From an uncultured Gammaproteobacteria bacterium (GTDB taxonomy: Bacteria; Pseudomonadota; Gammaproteobacteria; Nitrosococcales; Methylophagaceae), in the NCBI GenBank assembly GCA_905479075.1, contig CAJQLA010000006.1, positions 1 through 64,000 on the forward strand: a stretch of DNA of 64,000 bases, written 5' to 3'. The notes below the pieces were generated by a model. The model saw only the letters and a list, made by a program, of their open reading frames with translations, ran no database searches and was not told the DNA's origin. The translations under genes were made by a program, and so were the position numbers. Position 1 is the stretch's first letter. The number at the start of each line of letters is the position of its first letter. Shown here piece by piece: positions 34,115 to 44,252 of the stretch.

Positions 34115-34309
34115 TGTGGATATCTTTGCTTGTGGATAAGTAGCAATGTTATCCACAGGTATAATTAACTAATCACTTGTAGTTATCCACAATTTAAAAA
34201 ATGATAACTCATTATAAAACAGCTTAAAAATAGACTTATCAAGTTACTAACAGGAAATAATCATTAACATTATTTATCTTTTAAATACTTTATATTAATA
34301 ATTGATGAA
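34115..34309. other. Cluster of four DnaA-box-like sites beside an AT-rich stretch (candidate DnaA-binding or origin-like element)
   Basis: Nine-base sites lie at 34115-34123 (minus-strand orientation, one mismatch), 34131-34139 (minus, exact), 34149-34157 (plus, exact) and 34183-34191 (plus, exact). The consensus is TTATCCACA. The 120 bases following (34191-34310) contain only 19 G or C by hand count. DnaA boxes plus an AT-rich unwinding-like stretch is the arrangement of an origin. However, dnaA, dnaN and mnmG are not adjacent, and highly expressed genes to the left run on the plus strand, which does not support oriC here. A titration site or control of priA are alternatives. Confidence 0.6.
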
Positions 34310-36499
34310 ATGAATTTAATTATTAAAGTTGCCATTCCTGGGCCATTAAGACAATGTTTTGACTATTACAGCAAAGAATGTAATCTTAATTGGCAACAGG
34401 GCATGCGTGTGTCCGTTCCTTTTGGTTCTCGAAAATTAATAGGTTTTGTTCTCGCAATAACAAAGGTTGAAAATAATGTTGATTTAAAATCATTGAAAGC
34501 CATAGAAAAAAGACTTGATGATAAACAACTTATTCCTCAATCAATTATCGATCTCATTCTTTGGACTAGTGACTATTACCACCATCCGATCGGTGATTGT
34601 TTTCAAGTTGCTTTACCTAAATTTATTAGTAATGGTAAGCAATCACAGATCAACCAAGAAATATTTTGGGTATTGTGTTCTGACATTAATAACGAACAAA
34701 ACTTAGGTAAAAAACAACAAAGCATTATTAAGTTTTTAAAAAGCAAGCCTAGTAATAAAGCTCGTCAAACCGAATTATTCACTCATCTTGGTCAATGTCG
34801 CAGTTCCTTATTAAGTCTTGAAAAAAAAGGTTTAATAGAACAACAGCAAGGTATCAAACAGGATGATATAAATAGCCAAATATCTGATGCTATTTCATTA
34901 AATGATGAACAGCAGCAAGCTGTTGATACAGTATGGAAAGACGATCAAAAATTTTCACCTTTTTTATTACAAGGTATTACCGGTAGTGGTAAAACAGAAG
35001 TTTATATCCACCTAGCTAAAAAAGTATTAGCTGAAAATAAACAAGTTTTGATTTTAATACCAGAAATTGGCTTAACCGAACAGTTTGTACAGCGCTTTAA
35101 ACAAAAGCTATCAGCTCATATTGTTGTTTTAAATTCATCGATCTCAGATAAAGAACGAACACAAGCTTGGTTATTAGCTAATGAAGGATTAGCCCAAATA
35201 GTCATTGGAACACGTTCTGCTGTTTTTACCCCGTTGCCAAACCTTGGTTTAATCATCATCGATGAAGAACATGACAGCTCCTATAAACAGCAAGATAGCT
35301 TGAGATATCATGCAAGAACTGTTGCTTTAGTAAGAGCAAAAAAACAACAAATACCCATCGTATTAGGAAGTGCAACACCATCAATAGAAACCCTTCATCA
35401 TAGCCAGAAACAGCGTTACCAAATTCTAAAACTCAGTAAGCGAGCAACGGGTGCAAATCTGCCAAAAATTCGTTTAATTAATAGTAATGGCCCTAAAGCA
35501 GCAGATGCTCTTTCAAGTGAGTTATTCAAAGCTATTAAAGCCGAAATTACAGCCAATAACCAAGTTTTGTTGTTTATTAATCGACGTGGTTATGCACCTG
35601 TATTAATGTGTCATCAATGTAGTTGGCAAGCGAACTGTCAACATTGTGATGCTAAGATGATTGTCCATCAACATCGATATCAATTACGTTGCCACCACTG
35701 CGGTGCTGTACAAAACCTGCTCACACAATGTCCATCCTGTTCATCAGCTGACTTAACAACTTACGGTGCAGGAACGCAGCAAATCGAACAAAAATTACAA
35801 GGCTATTTTCCTGAGGCCAGGATATTAAGAATTGATAAAGACAGTACCCAAAGGGTCGGTGCATTTGAAAAAATTGTGAACGAAATACAGCAAGGGGGTG
35901 CAAAGATATTAGTAGGTACTCAAATGTTAGCAAAAGGTCACGACTTTCATGATGTCACTTTAGTCGGTGTGTTAGATGCCGATCAAGGATTATTCAGTGC
36001 GGATTTTAGAGCAACAGAGTCCTTGGCACAGTTAATCACACAAGTCACAGGTAGAGCAGGTAGAGGCAAAAAACCAGGTACGGTCTATATTCAAACTAGT
36101 CAAGTTGATCACCCATTTTGGAAAAATATGATCGAGCATGATTATGACAGTGCTGCCAAAAAGTTATTACAGGAAAGAAGTGACTTAGAAATGCCACCTT
36201 ATGGCTCGCTTTGTGTTATTCGATCCCGCGCTAAAGAACAAGAAATATCGATGCAATTTTTGATGGATGTTGCTGAGATATTAAGACAAACAGAACAGCA
36301 AGATGTGCTTATTTTAGGGCCGGTACCAGCAATAATGGAAAAACGAGCGGGCTATTTTCGATCGCAATTATTATTAACAAGCAAAAATAGAAAACGGCTA
36401 CATCAGTTACTGGATCATCATATTGATCAAATAAGTGCGTTAAAACAAATAAGAAAACTCAAATGGTCAATTGATATTGATCCAATCGATTTACTCTAG
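34310..36499 (+). CDS. priA: Primosomal replication-restart helicase PriA, 729 aa
   Basis: An N-terminal 3'-DNA-end binding domain (about 1-105) is followed by a superfamily 2 helicase core with GITGSGKTE (Walker A near 222), IIDEEHDSSYKQ (motif II near 320) and GSATPS (motif III). The zinc-binding block CHQCSWQANCQHC...CHHCG...CPSC spans about 440-480. VGTQMLAKGHDF and QVTGRAGRG are motifs V and VI. PriA reloads the replisome at stalled forks. It starts at ATG 34310, directly after the AT-rich stretch and DnaA-box cluster. Complete, normal length. Confidence 0.97.
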   Translation: MNLIIKVAIPGPLRQCFDYYSKECNLNWQQGMRVSVPFGSRKLIGFVLAITKVENNVDLKSLKAIEKRLDDKQLIPQSIIDLILWTSDYYHHPIGDCFQVALPKFISNGKQSQINQEIFWVLCSDINNEQNLGKKQQSIIKFLKSKPSNKARQTELFTHLGQCRSSLLSLEKKGLIEQQQGIKQDDINSQISDAISLNDEQQQAVDTVWKDDQKFSPFLLQGITGSGKTEVYIHLAKKVLAENKQVLILIPEIGLTEQFVQRFKQKLSAHIVVLNSSISDKERTQAWLLANEGLAQIVIGTRSAVFTPLPNLGLIIIDEEHDSSYKQQDSLRYHARTVALVRAKKQQIPIVLGSATPSIETLHHSQKQRYQILKLSKRATGANLPKIRLINSNGPKAADALSSELFKAIKAEITANNQVLLFINRRGYAPVLMCHQCSWQANCQHCDAKMIVHQHRYQLRCHHCGAVQNLLTQCPSCSSADLTTYGAGTQQIEQKLQGYFPEARILRIDKDSTQRVGAFEKIVNEIQQGGAKILVGTQMLAKGHDFHDVTLVGVLDADQGLFSADFRATESLAQLITQVTGRAGRGKKPGTVYIQTSQVDHPFWKNMIEHDYDSAAKKLLQERSDLEMPPYGSLCVIRSRAKEQEISMQFLMDVAEILRQTEQQDVLILGPVPAIMEKRAGYFRSQLLLTSKNRKRLHQLLDHHIDQISALKQIRKLKWSIDIDPIDLL

Positions 36500-36504
36500 C
36501 CTAT

Positions 36505-37794
36505 TTACTGTTTGGCAAAGTACTCTTTTGTTCCATGTGCACTAATTGCAGAGTTAATTCTTCTGAGTGCTTTCACATAAGCTGCTTCACGGAGGCTTAG
36601 CTTCTCATCTTCTGCAATCTGCCAGACATTTAAAAAGGCATCAGTCATTTTATCTTTTAACTTTTGATGCACTTCGTCAATAAGCCATATTTGACCGCTA
36701 CGGTTTTGTACCCATTCAAAATAACTAACAGAAACACCGCCAGCGTTAGCGAGAACATCAGGGACGACTCTAATGCCTTTTTCATGAATGATCTTATCGG
36801 CTTCATACAAGATGGGTCCATTGGCAATTTCAATAATAGCTTTGGCTTGAATCGCGTCTGCATTGTGACGAGTAATCACACCTTCAAGTGCTGCAGGAAT
36901 TAAAATATCCACATCTAGCGTTAATAACTGTTCATTTGAGATCGTGGTATGTTCAATCATTTCACAGATAGAGCCATCACAATAGACGCCTCTAATTTTT
37001 CGAGATTGTTGTTTTTCTTGCCATAAACTTTCTATATCAAAACCTTGTTCAGAGTAAATACCACCTAGGGAGTCACTGATAGCAATGATTTTGCAGCCAG
37101 CTTGTTGTAATAAACGGGCAACATGGTAGCCACCATTACCAAACCCTTGCACAGCAACCGTAATCTCCGTGGCTTGCCACTCCATTTTTTTGATGAGCTC
37201 GAGCGCGCATAAATAAGCCCCTCTCCCTGTAGCATCATCACGACCAACACTACCACCCAGCTCAATCGGTTTGCCGGTAATGACATCAGGAGAGTGCTCA
37301 CGTTTAACTGACTCATACTCGTCCATCATCCAACCCATAATGCGAGAGTTGGTATACACGTCAGGCGCAGGTATATCTCTGTGAGGGCCAATAAAATCAG
37401 CTAAAGATCGTACGTAAGCACGAGAAAGACGCTCTAATTCCATTGGTGATAAATCCTTGGGACTAACGGTGACACCGCCCTTACCACCGCCAAAAGGTAA
37501 TTCTGCTACTGCACATTTTATGGTCATCCATAAAGCCAGCGCTTTAACTTCATCTTGGTTGACCTGAGGGTGAAAGCGGATACCGCCTTTAGTCGGTCCT
37601 AGGATATTGTTATAACGACAACGATATCCTGTGAAATATTGTTTAGAGCCGTTATCCATACGGACAGGTAAACTAACAGACATTATTTCTTTGGGGTGCA
37701 ATAAGGCCTCAATCACCTCCGGGTTAATGTCGGTCAGATCTGTCAGTGATTTAAGGCGCAATAAAGCATCTTCAAAAGTTGAGTTATTAGCCAT
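36505..37794 (-). CDS. gdhA: Glu/Leu/Phe/Val-type dehydrogenase, probably glutamate dehydrogenase, 429 aa
   Basis: The start is placed at the minus-strand ATG 37794, behind AAGGATGAATTT, since the ten extra upstream residues look non-coding. KGGIRFHP and PFGGGKGGV (catalytic Lys) lie in the N-terminal domain near 75-125. A Rossmann domain with VQGFGNGGYHVARLL near 213 follows. PDVLANAGGVSVSYFEWVQN near 350 is characteristic of NAD-type glutamate dehydrogenases. It interconverts glutamate and 2-oxoglutarate and assimilates or releases ammonia. It lies convergent with priA and divergent from argS. Leucine dehydrogenase is less likely from length. Confidence 0.9.
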   Translation of the reverse strand: MANNSTFEDALLRLKSLTDLTDINPEVIEALLHPKEIMSVSLPVRMDNGSKQYFTGYRCRYNNILGPTKGGIRFHPQVNQDEVKALALWMTIKCAVAELPFGGGKGGVTVSPKDLSPMELERLSRAYVRSLADFIGPHRDIPAPDVYTNSRIMGWMMDEYESVKREHSPDVITGKPIELGGSVGRDDATGRGAYLCALELIKKMEWQATEITVAVQGFGNGGYHVARLLQQAGCKIIAISDSLGGIYSEQGFDIESLWQEKQQSRKIRGVYCDGSICEMIEHTTISNEQLLTLDVDILIPAALEGVITRHNADAIQAKAIIEIANGPILYEADKIIHEKGIRVVPDVLANAGGVSVSYFEWVQNRSGQIWLIDEVHQKLKDKMTDAFLNVWQIAEDEKLSLREAAYVKALRRINSAISAHGTKEYFAKQ

Positions 37795-37939
37795 AAATTC
37801 ATCCTTTTTAACTAGATATAGCAAACACTACCATAAGCATCGACATCTGTTTACTGGTAGTAACTTGAAACAATGATGTGATCACCTGAAAGGATCAGTT
37901 AAAATGCTACGATTATTTTATTATTAAGGCTACCTTGTC

Positions 37940-39700
37940 TTGAAAGACCGGCTTAAAAGCATTATTGAACATTCGTTAACAGCGTTAATCGAACAGGGGA
38001 AATTACCACCACTTGATTTACCTGAAGTAAAAGTTGAACGAACAAAAGATAAATCACATGGTGATTTCGCTTGTAATATAGCGATGGTTTTAGCCCGTTC
38101 AGCTAAAATGAATCCTCGCCAAATTGCCAGCTTATTGGTAGATAGTTTTTCTGATGTTGATTTTATAACTGCCGTTGAAATTGCTGGCCCTGGCTTTATC
38201 AATTTCACTTTATCATCCGACACAACACAGCAAATCGTCAAAGAAGTTTTGGATAAAGCCGATCAGTTCGGTCGTAGCACAATTGGCCAAGGTAAATCCG
38301 TTCAGGTTGAATTCGTTTCTGCTAATCCGACAGGCCCTTTGCATGTAGGCCACGGCCGTGGTGCAGCATTTGGCTCAGCTGTAAGTAGCTTATTAAAAGA
38401 AGCCGGGTTTAGCGTTCATCGTGAATATTATGTCAATGATGCAGGTCGTCAAATGGATATTTTGGCAACCAGTGTTTGGCTGCGTTACCTGGAAGCTTGC
38501 GGCCAACAGTTGGTTTTCCCTAGCAATGGTTATCGAGGTGCTTACGTATTCGATATTGCTGCTCAATTAAAAAATGAGTTTGGCGACAAGTTTGTTAAAT
38601 CTGTTGGTGATGTATTTACTGATATACCTGATGATGAGCCGCAAGGTGGTGACAAAGAATTACATATTGATGCTTTGATAGCTAAAGCAAACACGTTGTT
38701 GGGTGAAGCAGCGTATAGAGAAGTATTTAATGCGGGTCTAACGTCTATATTGTCGGATATTCGTGCCGACCTATCTGACTTTGGTAGTGACTATGATGAA
38801 TGGTTTTCAGAACGCTCATTAATGGAATCTGGTGTGGTTGATCAAGTGATCGAACAGTTAAAGCAAGCAGATATGCTTTATCAGGAACAAGGGGCTTGGT
38901 GGTTTAAATCGACAGAATTTGGTGATGAGAAAGATCGTGTTGTCGTCCGTGATAATGGCCAAACAACCTATTTTGCTTCTGATATTGCCTACCACCTGAA
39001 TAAATACCAACGCGGTTTTGATACTGTGATTGATGTGTGGGGATCAGACCATCATGGTTATATTCCTCGTGTTAAAGCCTCTTTAGCTGCCATGCAACAA
39101 GATACTGAACGCTTAAAGGTGTTGTTGGTACAGTTTGCTGTGCTTTACAGAGGCAGTGAAAAAGTGGCTATGTCCACCAGAAGCGGTGAGTTTGTCACTC
39201 TGCGAGAGTTACGAGAAGAGGTGGGTCGCGATGCTGCTCGCTTTTTCTATGTGTTACGAAGTGCTGATCAGCATATGGATTTTGATCTGGAATTAGCCAA
39301 ATCACAAAGCAACGATAATCCTGTTTATTATGTTCAATATGCTCATGCACGTGTCTGTAGTGTGTTCAGGCAACTAACAGAACGAGGCATGTCATGGGAT
39401 AAAGCTGCTGGTGAAGCAGAGCTAAACAAGCTGGTAGCGTCACACGAACAAGACTTATTGACGATGTTAGCTCGTTATCCAGAAGTGATTGAATCCGCGG
39501 CAACGAATTACACCCCACATCTAGTCGCGCATTATTTGATGGATTTGGCGCGTGATTTTCATACTTATTACAATGCACATCAATTTATTATTGATGATGT
39601 TGCGCTTAGCCAAGCCAGGCTGACACTGATTGCAGCGGTCAGACAAGTTATTACAAATGGCTTAACTGTTTTGGGCGTATCAGCGCCGGAGGTTATGTAA
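37940..39700 (+). CDS. argS: Arginyl-tRNA synthetase, 586 aa
   Basis: The gene appears to start with TTG at 37940 (AAGG about ten bases upstream); the resulting N-terminus [22 protein letters not shown] is that of ArgS Add1 domains, so no ATG is needed. Class I motifs are [16 protein letters not shown] (HIGH variant HVGH near 130) and VAMSTRSG near 415 (KMSKS variant). An anticodon-binding helical bundle closes the protein. Complete. It is followed without any gap by the SPOR protein gene. Confidence 0.96.
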   Translation: MKDRLKSIIEHSLTALIEQGKLPPLDLPEVKVERTKDKSHGDFACNIAMVLARSAKMNPRQIASLLVDSFSDVDFITAVEIAGPGFINFTLSSDTTQQIVKEVLDKADQFGRSTIGQGKSVQVEFVSANPTGPLHVGHGRGAAFGSAVSSLLKEAGFSVHREYYVNDAGRQMDILATSVWLRYLEACGQQLVFPSNGYRGAYVFDIAAQLKNEFGDKFVKSVGDVFTDIPDDEPQGGDKELHIDALIAKANTLLGEAAYREVFNAGLTSILSDIRADLSDFGSDYDEWFSERSLMESGVVDQVIEQLKQADMLYQEQGAWWFKSTEFGDEKDRVVVRDNGQTTYFASDIAYHLNKYQRGFDTVIDVWGSDHHGYIPRVKASLAAMQQDTERLKVLLVQFAVLYRGSEKVAMSTRSGEFVTLRELREEVGRDAARFFYVLRSADQHMDFDLELAKSQSNDNPVYYVQYAHARVCSVFRQLTERGMSWDKAAGEAELNKLVASHEQDLLTMLARYPEVIESAATNYTPHLVAHYLMDLARDFHTYYNAHQFIIDDVALSQARLTLIAAVRQVITNGLTVLGVSAPEVM

Positions 39701-40261
39701 TTGGCTGCAAGGAAGAATTCCAGAAACCAGCAACAGAAAACATTGCCGTGGAGCACGATGTTTATTAGCTTTGCTGTCGGTGCTTTTGTGATGTTTTTAT
39801 TTCATCTCAACGATACCGTTCCTGTAGATGAAAAAAGCAACAAGGCTGCTAAAGCGGCTGTCACAAAGAAATCGAAAGTGATAGAGCCCACGTTTGATTT
39901 TTATACCTTACTGCCAGAGATGGAGGTGGTAGTCGAAAGTCCAAAACAAACGACGCAGAAACAAATCGTGACATCACCGCCACAAACACCAGCGGCAAAC
40001 CAAACTAAAAAAGCGGCTCAAGTGAGTTATATGATTCAAGTAGGATCATTTAAAAAAGCTGACGATGCTGATGGTTTTAGAGCGCGGTTAGCCTTGCTTG
40101 GAATAGAGTCAAAAGTACAAACAGTCACCATCGATAATAAAGATACATGGCATCGCGTCCAAATAGGGCCGATCAGTGGCCGTAACAGTGCGGATAAATT
40201 GCAAAAACAGCTTAAACAAAACAGCATTGACTCATTGTTAATGCGTGCTAGGCATGGTTAG
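39701..40261 (+). CDS. SPOR-domain membrane protein (FtsN-like cell-division protein), 186 aa
   Basis: It starts with TTG at 39701, the base after the argS stop, so translation is coupled. A short basic cytoplasmic N-terminus leads to one membrane helix (about 17-37), then a Lys/Thr/Pro-rich periplasmic linker and a C-terminal SPOR domain (about 106-182; SYMIQVGSFKKADDADGFRARL...VQIGPISGR). SPOR domains bind stripped septal peptidoglycan. argS-SPOR pairs are common in gammaproteobacteria, where the second gene is often called ftsN. The essential FtsN motif was not verified. Confidence 0.85.
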   Translation: MAARKNSRNQQQKTLPWSTMFISFAVGAFVMFLFHLNDTVPVDEKSNKAAKAAVTKKSKVIEPTFDFYTLLPEMEVVVESPKQTTQKQIVTSPPQTPAANQTKKAAQVSYMIQVGSFKKADDADGFRARLALLGIESKVQTVTIDNKDTWHRVQIGPISGRNSADKLQKQLKQNSIDSLLMRARHG

Positions 40262-40402
40262 TTTTTATCGTTTACGGTATCCTCAGATACAGTCTACAGT
40301 GTCGCATATTTTCAATATGACGAAGCAGGCAAGCAAAATTTTCCTAATAAAGTTCTAGCCTGATGAATTTGATGTTGTCGAATAAAAGAGTGAGGCACAA
40401 TA

Positions 40403-41677
40403 ATGAGCGAGATGATTGAACCAGGCATTTGGCAGGAAGTTGCCAGTCCTTTTTGTGGTATCGCATCAGATGATATAACAATCAAAGTAGACGGAATGAC
40501 GGTCACCGTTTTAGAGAACGCCGACCCCATAGTCAAAGCCGGTTTTGAAACGCCAATCACAGACACTTCCCCGCGTATCAAAGGCAATAAAGCCAGTTTA
40601 GAAGAGGCCATTTCCTTTATTACCAACGCGATGAGAGAAAGTTCACAAAGCGTAATTGGTGGCATGGCGACAGATCTAAATGGTGCTCGCTCGGTCATGG
40701 CTTTAGCTGATAAAAGTAATAGTACCATCGATCATATGAATTCAGATGGTGCTTTTAGAAACCTACTAGTACTTCAAGATACAGGTTGGATGAATACCAC
40801 TTTGACGGAAGTTCGTAACCGCGTAGATTTATTGTTAGTGGTTGGTAGTGATATTGAGTCATCTTTTCCACGCTTTTTTGAGCGGATGGTATGGAATAAA
40901 GAAAGCATGTTCGGACAAGAAATTGAGTCTCGACAAGTTGTGTATTTAGGCAAAGCACCTTCAGGCAATGCATCAACCTCGCCGCAGGGCAAAAAAGCAC
41001 AAGTCATAGCGTGTGATGATAATGACTTACCCGAGGTGTTATCTGTTTTGCGAGCCTTGGTTAATGGCCGACAAATGCAAGCCGACAGTGTTGGTGGCAT
41101 TCCACTTTCTGAATTATCCACATTAGCCGAACAGCTAAAACAAGCGAGTTACTCGGTCGTCACCTGGTCTGCCAGTATGTTAGATTTTGACCATGCTGAA
41201 GCCAGTGTGCAAATGCTGTGTGAGACCGTCAAAGACTTGAATGCTGAAACACGATGTAGTGGACTTCCTTTGAGCGGAAAAGAAGGCGATACAACAGCTA
41301 ATCATGTGTCAGCATGGCAGTCAGGCTATCCAGTAAGAACAAGTTTTAACCGTGGTTACCCAGAATATGATCCTTACTTATTCAATAGTCAGCGGATGCT
41401 GGCGGACGGCGAAGTTGACACATTGGTGTGGGTTTCTAGTTTTGATATCAATCGAACACCGCCAAAAACGGATGCGACGACCATCGTTTTAGGACGGTCA
41501 GGCATGATATTTGATCAAGAGCCGGAAGTGTTTATACCTGTAGGCACCCCGGGCATCGATCATGCTGGTCGGACATTTAGAACGGATAGTGTGGTAGCCG
41601 TTCCATTGCAAAAATTACGTGATAGCGGCTTGCCGAGTACGTTTGATGTGTTGACAGCTGTAGAACAAGCGCTATAA
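40403..41677 (+). CDS. fhcB: FhcB, formyltransferase/hydrolase complex subunit B (formylmethanofuran dehydrogenase B-like), 424 aa
   Basis: The sequence follows the FwdB/FmdB molybdopterin-oxidoreductase fold, but the N-terminal cluster motif is reduced to SPFCGIASDD, with one cysteine where archaeal enzymes have three or more. The stretch that carries the metal-ligating Cys or Sec is NSDGAFR here. This fits the bacterial Fhc complex, which hydrolyses formyl-methanofuran-like compounds and does not do redox chemistry. The four fhc genes are contiguous in the order B-A-D-C. ATG 40403 follows GTGAGGCACAATA. Cytoplasmic. Confidence 0.92.
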   Translation: MSEMIEPGIWQEVASPFCGIASDDITIKVDGMTVTVLENADPIVKAGFETPITDTSPRIKGNKASLEEAISFITNAMRESSQSVIGGMATDLNGARSVMALADKSNSTIDHMNSDGAFRNLLVLQDTGWMNTTLTEVRNRVDLLLVVGSDIESSFPRFFERMVWNKESMFGQEIESRQVVYLGKAPSGNASTSPQGKKAQVIACDDNDLPEVLSVLRALVNGRQMQADSVGGIPLSELSTLAEQLKQASYSVVTWSASMLDFDHAEASVQMLCETVKDLNAETRCSGLPLSGKEGDTTANHVSAWQSGYPVRTSFNRGYPEYDPYLFNSQRMLADGEVDTLVWVSSFDINRTPPKTDATTIVLGRSGMIFDQEPEVFIPVGTPGIDHAGRTFRTDSVVAVPLQKLRDSGLPSTFDVLTAVEQAL

Positions 41678-41691
41678 GAGGTTAGAAAACG

Positions 41692-43359
41692 ATGGTAATG
41701 AAACTAACAGGTGGTAGAGTTTTCGACCCTGCACATGGCGTTAATGGCGAAGTCAGAGATATTTATGTCCATGATGGTCGTATTGTCGATCCGCCGACTG
41801 ATGGTAAGATTCGCAGCGAAATAGATCTTCGTGGCAAAGTCGTCATGGCCGGTGCAATTGATATGCATACCCATATCGGTGGCGGTAAAGTGAATATTGC
41901 TCGGACAATGTTGCCAGAAGACCACGCAGCAGATGTTGTTGCTCGAACTGAGTTAATGCGTAGTGGTTGCGGTCATGCAGCCCCAAGTACGCTGACAGCA
42001 GGTTATCGTTATGCTGAAATGGGCTATACAGCCGGTTTTGAGCCTGCCATTTTGCCAATTAATGCACGACAAGCCCATATGGAAATGCATGACACACCCA
42101 TCATAGATAAAGGTGGTTACGTCATGTTGGGTAGTGACGATTTCCTACTACGCATGATGGCTGCCAATGATGATCAAGAAGCGATTAATAACTATATTGC
42201 ATGGACTATAACCCATAGTCAGGCGATTGGCGTAAAAGTGGTTAACCCCGGCGGTATTAATGCTTTTAAGTTTAATCAAAGAAAATTAGATTTAGACGAG
42301 CAAAACAAATTTTATGGTGTCACACCAAGAGACATATTACTGCGCCTTGCCAGAGGTGTTAATGAGTTAGGTATTCCACATCCTCTGCATGTTCATGGCT
42401 GTAACTTAGGCGTACCTGGCAATATGGGTACAACCCTTGATACCATCAATGGTATTGAAGGTTTGCCGATGCATATGACTCATATCCAGTTTCATAGCTA
42501 TGGTACTGAAGGTGACTTTAAGTTTTCTTCTGGTGCAGCTGAAATTGCCGAGGCCATTAATAAAAACAAAAATATCACTGTCGATGTCGGTCAAATCCTG
42601 TTTGGCCAAACGGTAACCGCATCGGGTGACAATATGCGTCAGTATGCGGCTCACCCACATGCGCACCCAAATAAATGGGTGTGTATGGATATAGAGTGTG
42701 ATGCAGGTTGTGGCGTTTTACCATTTAAGTATAAAGATCAAAGTTATGTAAACGCCTTGCAGTGGATGATAGGTCTTGAGACCTTTTTACTGGTAGAAGA
42801 TCCTTGGCGGATCTTTTTAACAACCGATCATCCTAATGGTGCACCTTTCACTAGCTATCCTCACTTGATTCGCCTGTTAATGGATAAAACATTCCGTAAC
42901 GAAGTGCTGTCGAAATTACACCCAGAAGCACAAAAAGTCAGCCATTTAGCTTCAATTGATCGTGAATATTCGCTTTATGAAATAGCAATCATGACGCGAG
43001 CGGGTGCAGCTAAGCTCGTTGGTTTAGCTGACCGAGGACATCTTGGTGTTGGCGGTGCGGCAGATATTACAGTTTATACCGATGATGCCGATCGCGAGAA
43101 AATGTTCAGCAAGCCAGATTATGTCTTTAAAGATGGCAGAATGGTAGTTGAAAGAGGTGATTTGATTGACGTCACATGGGGTACAACCCATGTTGTTAAA
43201 CCAGAATTTGATAATAGTGTCGAAACAGCATTAAAACCTTATTTCGATCGTTATCACACACAGAAAATGGGTAACTTTAAAATCAGCGATGATGAAATCG
43301 TTGATGATGGTAGAGGCAGTCTAACGATACAGCCGTTACATAAAGGGGGCGCACTATGA
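41692..43359 (+). CDS. fhcA: FhcA, formyl-methanofuran hydrolase subunit A, 555 aa
   Basis: An amidohydrolase-superfamily protein. GAIDMHTHIGGGK near 56-68 carries the HxH metal pair. HPLHVHGCN near 227-235 and MTHIQFHSYG near 263-272 add further His ligands, and LTTDHPNGAPF near 382-392 carries the catalytic Asp. These match a working di-zinc hydrolase. In methylotrophic bacteria FhcA releases formate from formyl-methanofuran analogue during H4MPT-linked formaldehyde oxidation. It lies 14 bases after fhcB and overlaps fhcD by four bases. Confidence 0.95.
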   Translation: MVMKLTGGRVFDPAHGVNGEVRDIYVHDGRIVDPPTDGKIRSEIDLRGKVVMAGAIDMHTHIGGGKVNIARTMLPEDHAADVVARTELMRSGCGHAAPSTLTAGYRYAEMGYTAGFEPAILPINARQAHMEMHDTPIIDKGGYVMLGSDDFLLRMMAANDDQEAINNYIAWTITHSQAIGVKVVNPGGINAFKFNQRKLDLDEQNKFYGVTPRDILLRLARGVNELGIPHPLHVHGCNLGVPGNMGTTLDTINGIEGLPMHMTHIQFHSYGTEGDFKFSSGAAEIAEAINKNKNITVDVGQILFGQTVTASGDNMRQYAAHPHAHPNKWVCMDIECDAGCGVLPFKYKDQSYVNALQWMIGLETFLLVEDPWRIFLTTDHPNGAPFTSYPHLIRLLMDKTFRNEVLSKLHPEAQKVSHLASIDREYSLYEIAIMTRAGAAKLVGLADRGHLGVGGAADITVYTDDADREKMFSKPDYVFKDGRMVVERGDLIDVTWGTTHVVKPEFDNSVETALKPYFDRYHTQKMGNFKISDDEIVDDGRGSLTIQPLHKGGAL

Positions 43360-44252
43360 TCATTAATGGCGTCACCATAGACGAGACTTTTGCAGAAGCA
43401 TTTCCGATGAAAGGTACACGTCTTATTATTACTGCTCATAACGCCAAATGGGCCATGATCTCAGCACAAGCTTTCACTGGATTTGCAACCTCAGTTATTG
43501 CTTGTGGTTGTGAGGCAGGCATTGAGCGTGAACTAGATGGTAGCGAAACTCCTGATGGCCGACCCGGCGTATCTGTGTTGATTTTTGCCATGGGCGGTAA
43601 AGGCCTGGCCAAGCAAGTAGAAACTCGTGCCGGGCAGTGTGTTTTGACATCACCGACATCAGCCTTATTTTCTGGCCTAGATGAAGAGACAGAAATGGCC
43701 TTAGGTCAAAACCTACGTTTCTTTGGTGATGGTTTCCAAATTTCAAAAATGATTGATGGTAAACGTTACTGGCGCATACCCGTCATGGATGGTGAATTTT
43801 TAACCCAAGAAAAAACAGGTGTTGCGGCCTCGGTGGGTGGTGGAAACTTCCTAGTGCTAGCTGAATCACAGGCGCAAGCTCTCGCTGCGTGTGAAGCAGC
43901 CATTGAGGAAATGAAGAAGATACCGAATGTCATCATGCCTTTCCCGGGTGGTGTCGTTCGCAGTGGCTCTAAAGTGGGTTCAAAATATAAAGCGTTGAAT
44001 GCCTCAACCAATGATGCCTTTTGTCCAACTTTAAAAGGCCAAACAAAAAGCGATTTATCCCCTGAAGTTGAGTCCGTGATGGAAATCGTTATTGATGGCC
44101 TGACCAAAGAAGATATTGATAAAGCAATGCGAGTCGGCATTCAAGCGGTTTGTGATTTAGGTGCTGAAAAGGGTATTCGCCGTATTAGCGCGGGCAACTA
44201 TGGCGGTAAACTTGGCCCATTCCACTTTCATTTACAGGAGATCATGGCATGA
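43356..44252 (+). CDS. fhcD: FhcD, formylmethanofuran:tetrahydromethanopterin formyltransferase, 298 aa
   Basis: Family-typical segments are TIDETFAEAFPMKGTRLIITA at the start, GGKGLAKQVETRAGQCVLTSPTS near 74, PFPGGVVRSGSK near 196 and the terminal ISAGNYGGKLGPFHFHL. It moves the formyl group from formyl-H4MPT to the methanofuran analogue before hydrolysis by FhcA. Its ATG overlaps the fhcA stop by four bases, and fhcC overlaps it the same way, giving tight coupling. Cytoplasmic. Confidence 0.96.
   Translation: MIINGVTIDETFAEAFPMKGTRLIITAHNAKWAMISAQAFTGFATSVIACGCEAGIERELDGSETPDGRPGVSVLIFAMGGKGLAKQVETRAGQCVLTSPTSALFSGLDEETEMALGQNLRFFGDGFQISKMIDGKRYWRIPVMDGEFLTQEKTGVAASVGGGNFLVLAESQAQALAACEAAIEEMKKIPNVIMPFPGGVVRSGSKVGSKYKALNASTNDAFCPTLKGQTKSDLSPEVESVMEIVIDGLTKEDIDKAMRVGIQAVCDLGAEKGIRRISAGNYGGKLGPFHFHLQEIMA

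Noticed and set aside
40312-40728. Long open frame antisense to the start of fhcB
   Set aside because: It overlaps a well-supported gene, has no ribosome binding site or recognisable motif, and reads as a shadow frame.
43766-44140. 124-codon open frame antisense to fhcD
   Set aside because: It lies inside a confidently called gene and has no motifs.
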